NCBI GenBank assembly: GCA_002335605.1
Contig: BEDY01000003.1
Span: 744,001-808,000 of the forward strand
Length of the DNA: 64,000 nt
Direction of reading: 5' to 3'
Source: Prillingera fragicola
Lineage: Eukaryota > Basidiomycota > Tremellomycetes > Trichosporonales > Trichosporonaceae
The notes under the pieces were generated by a model. It ran no database searches and was not told the DNA's origin. It saw only the letters and a program-made list of their open reading frames with translations. Position numbers and translations under genes: made by a program. Positions 11,349-21,400 of the stretch are shown in pieces. The stretch's first letter is position 1, and every line of letters begins with the position of its first letter.

Positions 11349-12331
11349 ATGGCAAGTACCGAGGCTTGCAGCTAGAAGCCGGCCACGAGCATACACCCCG
11401 CTAACACATCACAGTCAATCTCATCCACCGCTCTCCGTCTCCTCTCGCGCGAGGTTGTCACTCTGCGCAACAGCCCCCCAGAGGGGATCCGCATCGTCGT
11501 CGACGAGGACGATCTGAGCAGTCTCGAGGGATGGGTACAGGGTCCAGGTGAGTCTGCGCTCAGCGAACGCAACGAGCTTCACCGACACGCCCGTAACTAA
11601 CGCATGCAGAGGGAACACCGTACCAGGGTGGATACTTTCGCGTCAAGTTTGAGTTTGGGCCAGACTACCCCAACCTCCCTCCCAGGTGTATGTTACCACT
11701 TCATCGACACCGCTGACAGCAGGTACAATGCTTACCAAGATTTTCCACCCAAATATCTCGAAAAAGGGCGAAATCTGTGTCGACACTTTGAAGAAGGCGT
11801 GGAAAAAGGACCTGGGTGTCAAGGATGTGCTTGAGGTGGGTCCTATCCGACGAGCTAGTGCTGATTACAGACCATCAAGTGCCTCCTCATCGCTCCCAAC
11901 CCCGAGTCGGCTCTCGACGAAGAGGCTGGCAAGCAGCTCTTGCATCAGTACGACGACTATGCAAAGTATGCCCGTCTCATGACGAGCATTCACGCTTCGC
12001 CAAAGGTGCGCCCGTCTTTACCCCGACACTTCACTCACATCTCCAGATCCCACCCCCACCCTTCCGCGACGCAACCTCGCGCCCAGCAACATCGCTCCTC
12101 CCCCAGCCCCCCGCCGTGGCCAAGCCGGCATCGTCCAACCCATCCTCCCAGTCGGCGTCGCCGCAGAAACAGCAGCCAGCCGCAGTCGCAGGCGTGCGGC
12201 CCCCGCTCGGCAATAACGCACGACAGGAGACGAGCCCCGCGCCCACGGTGGCATTTGATGCCCCCGTCAAGCCCGTCGTCAAAGCCCCCGTCAAGGCGCC
12301 CAAGGCCAAGCGTGGGTTGAAGAGGCTCTAG
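11349..12331 (+). CDS. UBE2S: Ubiquitin-conjugating enzyme E2, UBE2S type
   Basis: The family (UBE2S/E2-EPF) elongates K11-linked ubiquitin chains on substrates of the anaphase-promoting complex. The protein is 248 aa from exons 11349-11351, 11415-11547, 11610-11687, 11723-11835, 11871-12005 and 12047-12331. The UBC fold spans about residues 4-152, with the HPN motif at about 80-82 and the active cysteine at about C90 in [10 protein letters not shown]. The segment [20 protein letters not shown] is the UBE2S signature. The tail is Pro/Ser then Lys-rich and ends RGLKRL, matching the C-terminal Leu-Arg tail that docks UBE2S on the APC/C. The first intron follows the ATG directly and starts GCAAGT, so it is a GC-AG intron. 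The third intron is only 35 nt; its acceptor was chosen because it keeps the loop length (PPRCTMLTKIF) of the family. Confidence 0.9.
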
Positions 12332-12811
12332 GCGGGTGTGCGGCGCTGTAGCCTAGGGAGTGGGTGCGGTATGGGATGTGAGAGGTGGAAGGGAGTCGAG
12401 GCGGTGTGCGTGTCTAGGGTGCATGATACCAGAGAACAGTGATACCACTGGGGCGGGGTCGTAGACATTGCGTGGGAGAGACAGGTCGAGTCGGGGTGAG
12501 GCGTACGAGTGCGTCGAGGAGCGAGTCAATTGTATCGAGATGCAGTGTGCGTGCACGCCACGAGTCGGGGCCAAGCCATGCTCACCACGAGATGTGCATT
12601 AAGCAGAGAGAGAGCACTATTCCATGAAGGGGCCATGAGCAAGCTGTTGATGTCGGCAGGGCTGATTGTGCCTGGAAATGAAGTTGGGCGCGTCAAAAGT
12701 TGGCCACCCAACTGCACTCAATTCTTGTCATTGTCCATTCACCCTTCACCACGCCAGTCGACAACGCACTCGGCATTGCGCTATCCCTCAGAACCTACAA
12801 CATCAAGCATC
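12332..12811. other. Intergenic region, tandem genes
   Basis: The 480 bp between the UBE2S-like gene and the next plus-strand gene. A long frame runs through its right part and continues into the downstream gene, but the sequence before the ATG at 12812 has no recognisable content. I treat it as the 3' UTR of one gene and the 5' UTR of the next. Confidence 0.5.
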
Positions 12812-13459
12812 ATGCCGCCCGAGATCCTCTCCTCCCCTCTCCTCACCGTCCCCGTCCTCGATAAGCTGCTCGAGACAGCCGACCCAGCCCAGCGCGTCCA
12901 GCTGCTCGCGGCAAAGGTCGCAGTGCTGCTCAAGGACATGCCTATTCCCCCACGAGGTTCACGAAGGGACGCCTCTTCCAGTGACAGCAGCACCGGTGCA
13001 TCGAGTCAACCTGCACCAAGCACCCCAGGAACGGCATCGGGTCCGAACACCACAACACCCGGACCCAGCACACCATCCACGACCGCACCAACAGCACCCC
13101 GAGACCGCGCCGACCCCACCCCGCTGCTACGCACCCGCACAGCGCTTGCCGCAGCGCACCTCGCCCTCCCAGTCCCAGACCCGCGTGCGGCGGCCGCCGA
13201 AGCCCGCGCAGTAGAGGGCGAGTGCCGCGCGCTCGCCAAGGCGTCCAAACGCTGGGTCCCGAGCGGCGAACCTGCCAACCCAAGTGAGGCGCTAAGTGCC
13301 GAGCGCGCGCCGACAATAGCACCAGACTGGGCACGGGGTATCCCGCGGCTACGGGCGGAGAACGCGCGGGTGCTCGCTGCTGTTGAGGAGGGGCTGGGGC
13401 AGCCCGCGAGGGCTGAGCGGTGGATCAAGCTTGCCGAGGAGATTGAGCTTGATCTATAG
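12812..13459 (+). CDS. Hypothetical protein, 215 aa, Ala/Pro-rich
   Basis: Single-exon frame starting at an ATG in the context catcATGCCGCCC. Residues about 1-42 look helical (VLDKLLETADPAQRVQLLAA), followed by a Ser/Thr/Pro linker at about 48-105. Then come Ala-rich helices (RTALAAAHLALPVPDPRAAA) and a C-terminal helix ending WIKLAEEIELDL. There is no signal peptide or membrane segment. I do not recognise the family. The codon use (GC-rich third positions) matches the neighbouring genes. The frame stays open upstream to 12509, but that part is uninformative. It converges with the RNase III gene, with 322 bp between the stop codons. Confidence 0.7.
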   Translation: MPPEILSSPLLTVPVLDKLLETADPAQRVQLLAAKVAVLLKDMPIPPRGSRRDASSSDSSTGASSQPAPSTPGTASGPNTTTPGPSTPSTTAPTAPRDRADPTPLLRTRTALAAAHLALPVPDPRAAAAEARAVEGECRALAKASKRWVPSGEPANPSEALSAERAPTIAPDWARGIPRLRAENARVLAAVEEGLGQPARAERWIKLAEEIELDL

Positions 13460-13781
13460 TCTTGCTGGTTCTCGGGATGGCGGGTATGTACAGGTGTATA
13501 CATGTGGCTATGGTGGGTTATTCTACAGACACTGAAGGCGCTGGCTCTCTGCTGTGCGTCTCTGGCTGACTGTGGTGTTGGCGTCTGGCTTGATTGAATG
13601 GGTTTTTGTGTTTTTGGCGTATCGTGTCGTCTCTGCTGGTGCAGGTTTGCCTGGCTGTTCATGCAGCACTCTCCGGTCACTACTCGGACCTTGCTCACAC
13701 CGCTCACAGGTCCTCCTTGCTCGCTTATAGCCTCACTCATGCTCCCTTCTCACTCCCAGCCTCGCTGCTCCGCGCAGCAGC

Positions 13782-15055
13782 TCACTCCGACGCCGCCAAA
13801 TCCTCTGGCGCAACAACCGCAACCCCCTCCAACCCCTGCAAAGGCCCCAGCTGGCGACACACAAACCACGCCGCGGCCGCCTGCGCCGCCTTCTTCGTCA
13901 CGCGGGTCTCATCAGCCACAATCTCCCTCCCGCCCCACACCACGGCACACTTTACACGCCACCCCACCCCGTCGTCTCCGGGGCAGAACTCGTATTCTGG
14001 CATTTTACCAAGATACTTCTGCGCCCACCCGTTTAACGCCGCCGTCGCGCCCGGCGCGGTCGCGGTGGTGCCCGGACTGAGGGCTGAGGCGTCGGCGCGG
14101 AGGGACTCGAGGGCGAGCGACGCGAGGGGCGTGAAGAGCGGCCGCAGCCATCGTTCGAGATAGTCGAGCGCGCCGCCGTGCGTGCGTTTGGCGCGTGGTT
14201 GGAGCGCGGGGAGGGGCGCGAGGGGGCCGCCGTGCAGGGGGTGCGTGGGGGGTGGGGCCGTGAAGCGCCTGTGCGTGGAGTGTGAGGTCGGCTGGGGTTA
14301 GCCTGGAGATCAGGGAGTGGAGTGGGAATTGGGATAGCGTTGCTCTGATCGGATTGGCGGCGGAGCACAATCGGGGACCGTTCTCAGGCTTGTGGCGTGG
14401 AGCTACTCACATTGAAAGACCTCGAGGCGGCGACCTGTGGCGCCTCGCCGAGGTCCAACACTTGATAATCGCCTGTCGTCGACCCGGCGTCCGCACTGGC
14501 CTTGCCGTTGGCTTGGGCAGCAGCAGCATACTCGCCAGGGACGTCGCTCCGCATGAAATCCAGAAACACTGCCGAGATGTACGCCTCAAACACCGCCGCG
14601 CGGGGCTTGACTTGCAGGCGTGTGGAATACAGACTTGCGTGTCCCGCGTGGATCAGTTCGGGGAGGCCGTACGACGTGCACACGTCTGCGAGGGTTACGT
14701 TGGAGACAAGGCGGGATTTGCACGCCTGTGGAGTGAGCTTGGCCGAGTGGCAACTCACGGTAGCCACGCCGGGGGAGAGGTTTGGCCACAGGTCATTGAG
14801 CAGTATCGTAATGACGCCGCCGAGGATGCCGTCGCCTACGTGTTCGAGTTTTTCATAGTTCAAGCACTCTACGCCCTGGTCTGGGTCGAGCGGGTTGGTC
14901 GTGCGTGGCATCTGGTGGACGCTGGCGTGGGTTAGACATTGGCTTGCGAGGGCTGGGTCGGCGATGGATGGGAGTGGCGGCAAGGGGACGTCGAGGGGGT
15001 AGGAGATGGGGCGGGGTGGCTTTGAGTGCAGCGCGTGCAGGACTGTGGGTGTCAT
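13782..15055 (-). CDS. RNase III-family protein with C-terminal dsRBD
   Basis: Protein of 373 aa from exons 15055-14759, 14725-14411 and 14291-13782; the introns are 33 and 119 nt. Residues about 33-170 form an RNase III-like domain. It contains the helix signature NYEKLEHVGDGIL, with Glu71 and Asp75 at the first two metal-ligand positions, and a second helix RAAVFEAYISAVFLD. In the second helix the usual Asp (ADxxEA) is Ala143, while Glu146 is kept. Residues about 296-373 form a dsRNA-binding domain (EYEFCPGDDG, VTKKAAQAAAAWFV). Processing nuclease or degenerate structural paralogue are both possible. The mitochondrial ribosomal protein mL44 has the same two-domain layout, but I see no clear targeting peptide. 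The third-exon acceptor (CTAACCCCAG) was chosen because the frame has a stop just upstream. Confidence 0.8.
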
Positions 15056-15468
15056 TGTGGGTGGCAGTGAGGGTGAATGTGGGGACGCTGTGAGAGGTTA
15101 AGTATGTGATGAAGGTCAGAAGGAGGCGTGAGCAGGATACTGCATCGGACGACAGAGAGAGTAGCTACAGAGATGGGCGATGTACACAACGATGGACACA
15201 CTGATCGACAGAGAGGGCGCAGATTGCCGAATGGAGCCCCACACTTACTGGTGCCTGATTTAGACTTTTATTAATTACCCTGAATCCCGGTATCAATTAC
15301 GTGTATTAAATTTGCCACCAGGATTTCCACCTGCGCCCCTCTCCTGGCTGGGCATGTCCCTCACACGACCCATACTACTCTCTCTCTTGCTCACTACTCG
15401 CTCGCTCCTCGTACACCACTCTCTAGCATCCATACCCAGCATCAGAGCAACACCCACCCACCACCTCC
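15056..15468. other. Divergent promoter region, RNase III and RRN3
   Basis: The 413 bp between divergent start codons. The part at 15255-15310 is unusually AT-rich for this GC-rich genome (tttagacttttattaatt and following). It is followed by a C/T-rich tract up to the RRN3 ATG. I infer a shared promoter; no known factor site was identified. Confidence 0.5.
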
Positions 15469-18220
15469 ATGCCCCAGGCAATCAACTCGCCCTCCTGGTC
15501 ATCCCCCCACTCGTCCAGGAGCACACGCCCTCCTCTGCCAAAACACAAGCTCAACCGCATCCCAGTCTTTCAGCCGACAACAGTCCACGCAGCTGGGTCC
15601 ATGTCGCGCGACTCTTTTGCAAACTTGCCTCCATTGGCACCACGCGCGAGCTCAATGGCAGGCAAGAAGCGCACCCGCGAGGGCGAGGCAGTCGAAAACA
15701 AGCGCATCACCAGCAGGCGCACAAAGTCTGTTGGTGAGAATGCGCGCGGAGATGTGCGCGAGCGCGAGGCATTTCAGCGCCAGCTCATAGGCGTTTTTGT
15801 GCCCCGCGCACTGAAAGAGAGTGCCGAAGGCAGCGTCGCAAACTACAACGACCTGCTCGCACATTTCCTCCCCACTCCGACCCAGCCCATCGTCGCCCTC
15901 CAGCCGCTCCTCCCACTTCTCCGTGCCCTCACCGCACACGTGTCCTTGTTGAAGCCCGAACTGCACCACGCGCTCGTGTCGGCCATTGTCGCTCTCCCGT
16001 GGGCTACCGGCGACGACCGCTTTGTCAAGTCGTACGTCGGGTTCGCCGGCGTGCTCGTCTCGGCACATCCCAGCTGGGCAAAGGAGATTGTGGCCATGGC
16101 AGTACGGGGCCTTACATGGCGTGAGTCGTCGCCATCCCGGATCCGAGAGCTTACCGTTCCCAGAGCCATGCCTATCACCATCGTCCGCGTCCCCAATCAC
16201 GCGTCGCGCATACCATGCACGCAACCACCTGCTGCTGTCGCACCTGCTCAGCCTGATCCCTACGCTGCCCAATGTTCTGCAGCCACTGCTCAACCGCTAC
16301 TCACCACACAAGCGCGAGCCAGAAGTCGCGCAGACGACTTGGGTACGCAACTGCTGCGAGCTCATCGAGTACTGTCCTGAGCTGGGGGCGAGGGTGTGGA
16401 GCGGGCTCGTGGACAGGATGTTGAGGATTGATGTCGAGATTACCAACAGCGTCGAAGAGGACGACGATACGGACGACGAGGACGATGACGAGGACTTGAC
16501 TGGCGCGGGCAACCAGTCGCCCGTCGATCCGTTTGATCTGCTCATCAATCAAGACGTCACAAAGCCCGCACACGACGATGACAGTGATAGCGACAGCGAC
16601 GACGATGCCGAGCCGGATATTGATGCGTTGTCATCGGACGACGAGCGTGACAGCGATAGCGATGCCGACGAGGCTGCGCAGCTTGTTGCCCGCGTCAAGC
16701 GCCGCGACAACCTGCGCTCGATGCGACACAAGCTCGACGGCATGCTGTGTCACTTTCTCGGCCATCTCGAGGAGTGCATGGGGGACAAGGAGCGCGGCGT
16801 CTCGGCTGCCGAGATTGCTGCGCTGTCGTTGGCCTCGCGTGGCAGCTCTGGCTCTTCAACACCGGCATCAGCGTCGCGCCCCGGCACCCCTACCGCTACC
16901 ACCCCAGTCACTCCTGGTATTGTGACCCCGTACCGGCCGGCACCCACTCCGGCTCAGTCGCTGGCACACTTCCAGACCCTGTTGCACCTCTTCTCGCAGC
17001 AAATTCTCCCCACGTCGGCAACCCAGCACCTCCCCTTTGTGCTGTTTGCTTGCGCATCATTCTCCCCCGCCCACACCGACCTCTTCCTGCATCTGCTCGT
17101 ATCGCAGTCCCTCTTCGCGATCCCTGCCACCGCCTCTGCTGGCGTCGCATCAGCAGGCCACCAGCCGGTAGCCCTCACCCAGCGCGTTGCCGCAACAGTC
17201 TACATTGGCTCCCTCGTCTGCCGTGCGCGCTTTGTCACAGATGACCAAGCACGCACGGTCATGACCTACCTCCTCGCGTACGTCGACGGAAAGCTTGCGC
17301 AAGCTCGCGCCTGCCCAACACTCGCGACGCTCGACGAGCTCCCGCTCTTCTACGCCGTCTGCCAGGCGGCCATGCTCATCTTTTGCTTCCGCTGGCGCGC
17401 ATTCACCACTGCCGCCAACCCACAAGCACCCACGGACGACTCTGTCCTCGGCGAGCTCGACATGGACGGCGAGAGCGACGCAGGCGCCCCTCAAGATGCA
17501 GGCGAGGACGGCCGCTGGCTCCGCGATCTGGACATTCTGCAGCGCGCGCTCACTTCCGAGCTCAACCCCCTGTTGGGCTGCAACCCCACCATTGTGTCTA
17601 CGTTTGCAAAAGTGGCCCACGCCACGGGCTTTGCCTACTGCTTTAGCATTATTGAAGCCAACGCGCACGCCCACGCGGCCGCCGCCCGCTCTACCTCTTC
17701 GACGTCGCTTACGAACCGCTCCGCGTCCGCGTCAAGGACACCCTCCCGCGCCGCTTCGGGTGCAGGCGCCCCACGCGCTTTCCAGCGCACCATCAGCGCA
17801 CCCGCCGCGCCTCCCCCACCCACGCTCGCCGCACCGCGTACCGCGCGCCAGACCAACGTCGAAGCCGGTCTCGACGCCTACTTTCCTTTCGACCCGTACG
17901 ACCTCCCGCGCTCGGGCGAGCGCGTCGAGTCGCTGTACCGGACCTGGGACGAGGTCGCGGTCGATCTCGGCGGCGACGACAGCGACTCGGACACGGACGA
18001 CGAGGTCACGGAGGGCGCCGAGAGTGACAGCGACGACGACGAGCTTGACGCGCGCGGCCGCTTGTCGACCAGCGCGAGTGTTGGGCGCAGCGTGCCCAAG
18101 CTGCCCAAGGCAGGGAGCTTTGGGCAGCACCGGCGGAATATCCTGCGCGATGGCGGGTTGAGCACCAGTCTTGAAGGGATGAGTATATCCCCCAACATTG
18201 GCGTGTTCAGCAAGTCGTGA
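15469..18220 (+). CDS. RRN3: RNA polymerase I-specific initiation factor RRN3
   Basis: RRN3 bridges RNA polymerase I to the core factor at rDNA promoters and is regulated by growth signals. The exons are 15469-16120 and 16164-18220; a 43-nt intron joins phase 1 and yields 902 aa. Family features include the helical repeat region starting near FQRQLIGVFVPRAL. The conserved block after the intron is HARNHLLLSHLLSLIPTLPN, followed by VRNCCELIEYCPELGARVW. Several acidic Ser/Asp/Glu runs follow (about residues 310-380 and again near the C terminus). The C-terminal block FPFDPYDLPRSGERV with the phrase YRTWDEV is typical of RRN3. At 902 aa it is longer than the usual 600-650 because of disordered inserts. 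A later ATG at 15601 is an alternative start. Confidence 0.9.
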
Positions 18221-18460
18221 GCGGGCGCAAGCGTCCAGAGAAGAGGAAGGAGACCGACACGGATACTATCAGTTAACCACTGGACTTTTGGGCTTTTCCC
18301 TAGACAACCATACACCCAGCACCAGGCCGCGGGCTTGTGTGCTGGCACATATCGCATCCTTGTTGCCAGATCTATGCAGTGTTGTACACAGCTACCACGC
18401 ACGACCGCAGCGCGGCAGCACCAGAGAAACTCTAAACGCAATCATCTAAACACCAGCAGG

Positions 18461-21400
18461 CTAGATTGAGGAGCGACGCAGCCTTGTGCCGCGTTTAACG
18501 GCCGCGCCGGCGCGTTTCGCCTCGACGAGACCGTGGGGCAGGCGGCCCTCCGCTGCCCACTCTTTGATCTGGGCGCGGGCCGCGTCGAGGCCGATCTGGC
18601 GGACTTGGCTGAACTGCTTGAACCCGCCCAGAGTCTCGAATTGCTGCACTGTCAGCCTCCGCCAAGGGGAGACACTCACCTGCACCGGCATGGCCATGTA
18701 GAGACAGTTGGGGTCTGCCTTGACGTCCTCGAGGGTCTTGACGCTCGACACGTAGGTCAAGCGTGACGAGATTTCAGTCATGGACGGCACGGGTGACTTG
18801 AAAAATGGGTTAAAGCTGGCTCTGTCAGCTCAATGCGTGTTGCTTGCGCTTACCGGTTGACAAACAGCCACCAGCCCGAGACCGAGTCACCATAGTTGCG
18901 GCTCGACGTGTCGTCGAGACTGCCCACGTCAACGACGATAATGTCGCTGATGCCGCTGGCGCGCAGAGGGCCGATCGGCGTGTTGTCCATGTATCCGCCA
19001 TCGACGAGCACTGCCGTCAGCTTGCTCTCCCCGGGTAGACTCACAGTTGCCATTGTCCGAGAGCGGTGGGAGAAGACCCGCAAGAGTCATCGAGGCACGC
19101 ACGTAGCGCCACGCGTAGCCTGAACGGTGAATCTCCATGCGCGAGTGGGTAATGTTGGTCGAGTTGCAGTAGAAGGGGATCCAGAAGTCTGCTGTCAGCG
19201 CCGCCTACGGTGAAATACTCACCCTCAATGTGTGTCGAGAGAAAGGCCTTGTCTGAGAAAGGTAAGCAGTTGACGCCAACAAGCAAGCTTACAGATACCA
19301 CGGTTGAACTCGTGGCCAGTCGTATACGCGACAAAAGGATAAGTCACGTCGCTGAGAAGACGGATGACCGAGCCCATACGTCCAGCAAACTGCTTGACCC
19401 TGCCTGTCGTTTCAATCAAGTCGTTCTGGCGCGAGTACATGCCGCCAACAAAGGCGCCAATCGAACATCCCGAAATGGCGTCAACGGGGATACCCGCCTC
19501 TTCGAGCGCCTGCAGCATGCCAATGTGCGAGATACCGCGCGCGCCACCTCCGCCGAGCACGAGCCCGACCTGCTTGTTACACAGACGACGGGCCACGCGC
19601 GCAAAGTCGTTGGCATGGGGTGGGCGGCGCTGGCGGTCCAGTGGCCTCAGGCCGCGGTACTGCTTAATCTTTGTCTCGACACGCTCACGCAGATGCTTGA
19701 ACGCGACGACGGCAGCGGGGTCGTGGTGCTTGAACGCCTTGGCGGGGGCGACGAGACCGGGGAGCTCGACGTGGTGGTGGGCCTGGATCCATGGCCGGTT
19801 CTTGAGCCACATCCTCGTCGAGCCGGTTACGACTGCGCGCTCGTCGTGCAGGAGCACGAGCTCGCGGCGGGCATAACACTTCATCTGCATGAGCAGCTTT
19901 TCATACTCGCCCAGCTGGGGGTCGTCACCCATGCCTACGACGAGCACGAGGTCGGCTTGCCGGATACACGTCTGCGTCCACTGGCTCGCAGGTGGCGTGT
20001 CGGCGACGTAAAGCACGATACGATAGTGCTGCTCCTGGTCGGCCAGCCAGCCCGCAATCTTGAGGGCGCCCATGCGGGTAAATGCGTGCCGGCCGAGATG
20101 ACGCATTACAGACGCTTGGTCAAGATAAGACGTCGTTCCGCCAATCTCCTCGATCGACTGCTTGAGCTTGCGCGCAAACGACGCCACGGGCACGCTGCGG
20201 TTGGCGCCGAGCACGCACACCGTCTTGAGCTGGGAGCTGTTACGCAGCTCAATCGCCGTGTTGCTCGCATGGTGCGTCGAGGCGTGCATCTCGCCCACGG
20301 CCTTGCGCACCTTGCCGGCGATAAGGCGCATAAACTGCACAGTAGTGGCAGGGTGGCGAGTACTAAGCGCATCGAATAGAGCAGCAGGGATGCGCACCAG
20401 CTCTGTCTCGCGAATAGCCTGAACTGTATCGCTGCGCGGCGCCGCCGTCATGACGTCCAGCTCACCGATAGAGTCGTTCTGGCCATACTCGCGCAACACC
20501 TCGACACTCTCGCTGTCCCCGCGCTTCTTGACAACGGAGCGCAGGCGACCGTTGATAGCAATGAAGAAGTCCTTTGATTTTTCGCCCTTTTCGTACAGGA
20601 TCTGGCCCGCATCCAGCTGGATCCAGTCCAAGCCCGCGTCAATGTGAAGAACGAGCGGCGAGAGGAGCGACAACAGCCGCTTGGCAAGAGTGAGGAGCAC
20701 GATCGGACGGCGCTCAGTCAAGCGCACCAGCGCAGCCTGGGGCAGGAAACCAACAAACGTGTCCGTCTTGGCAGTAATGTTGACGTACGACTCGGTCTCA
20801 GTAAGCGAAGCGAGGTATCCAGCAAGACCACCAGACTTGACAGTGTACAGCTGCTCATCCTCGGTCGGCGACAGACGGGGTCCTGGGGTCTTGGGGTCAT
20901 CGGGACTCTCGTGGCCCATGGCCGCGCCAAAGGGGCGGTTGTGGCTCGACGCGTCGGCATTCCAGTTGTCATCCGTGTGCGACGAGACGGGGATGGACAC
21001 GTCAAGGAATCCGTCAATAACGTAGTAGAGACCCGTCGTGTGCTCGCCAGCCTTGACGATCGTACTGCCCTTTTTGAAGAACATGATGTCGAGGTGTCCG
21101 CCGAGGTCGCGCAGGATCTTGGCGTTCACGTCCGGTGCGCCACCAATCACGCTGCTGTCGTGCATGCTGACGGAGATGCTGCTCTGGTCGTCTTCAGCGT
21201 TCATGCGGGCGTTCAGGAGGCTCTGGCGCAGCAGGCCGCTGATGTTATCGTCGGGACGAGTCGCATTCATCATGTCGAGAACGTTGCCGAACGGTGGCTT
21301 GCCACCGCCATTCTGGGATGGCCTGCCGTTGGGGAGGAACAGGGGCGAGTCGGGGGTAGACACGGAAAACGCAGACGCTGCGGTGCGCGTTCCACGCGAG

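Noticed and set aside
11688..11719. Alternative 32-nt third intron in the UBE2S gene (acceptor at 11719)
   Set aside because: It would place the acceptor only two bases after the branch motif and add a residue to a loop of fixed length; the 35-nt version to 11722 fits the family.
19210..20379. 389-codon plus-strand frame opposite NTE1
   Set aside because: It is the antisense shadow of the patatin and cNMP-domain exons; high GC at third positions leaves few stops on the opposite strand. No family content.
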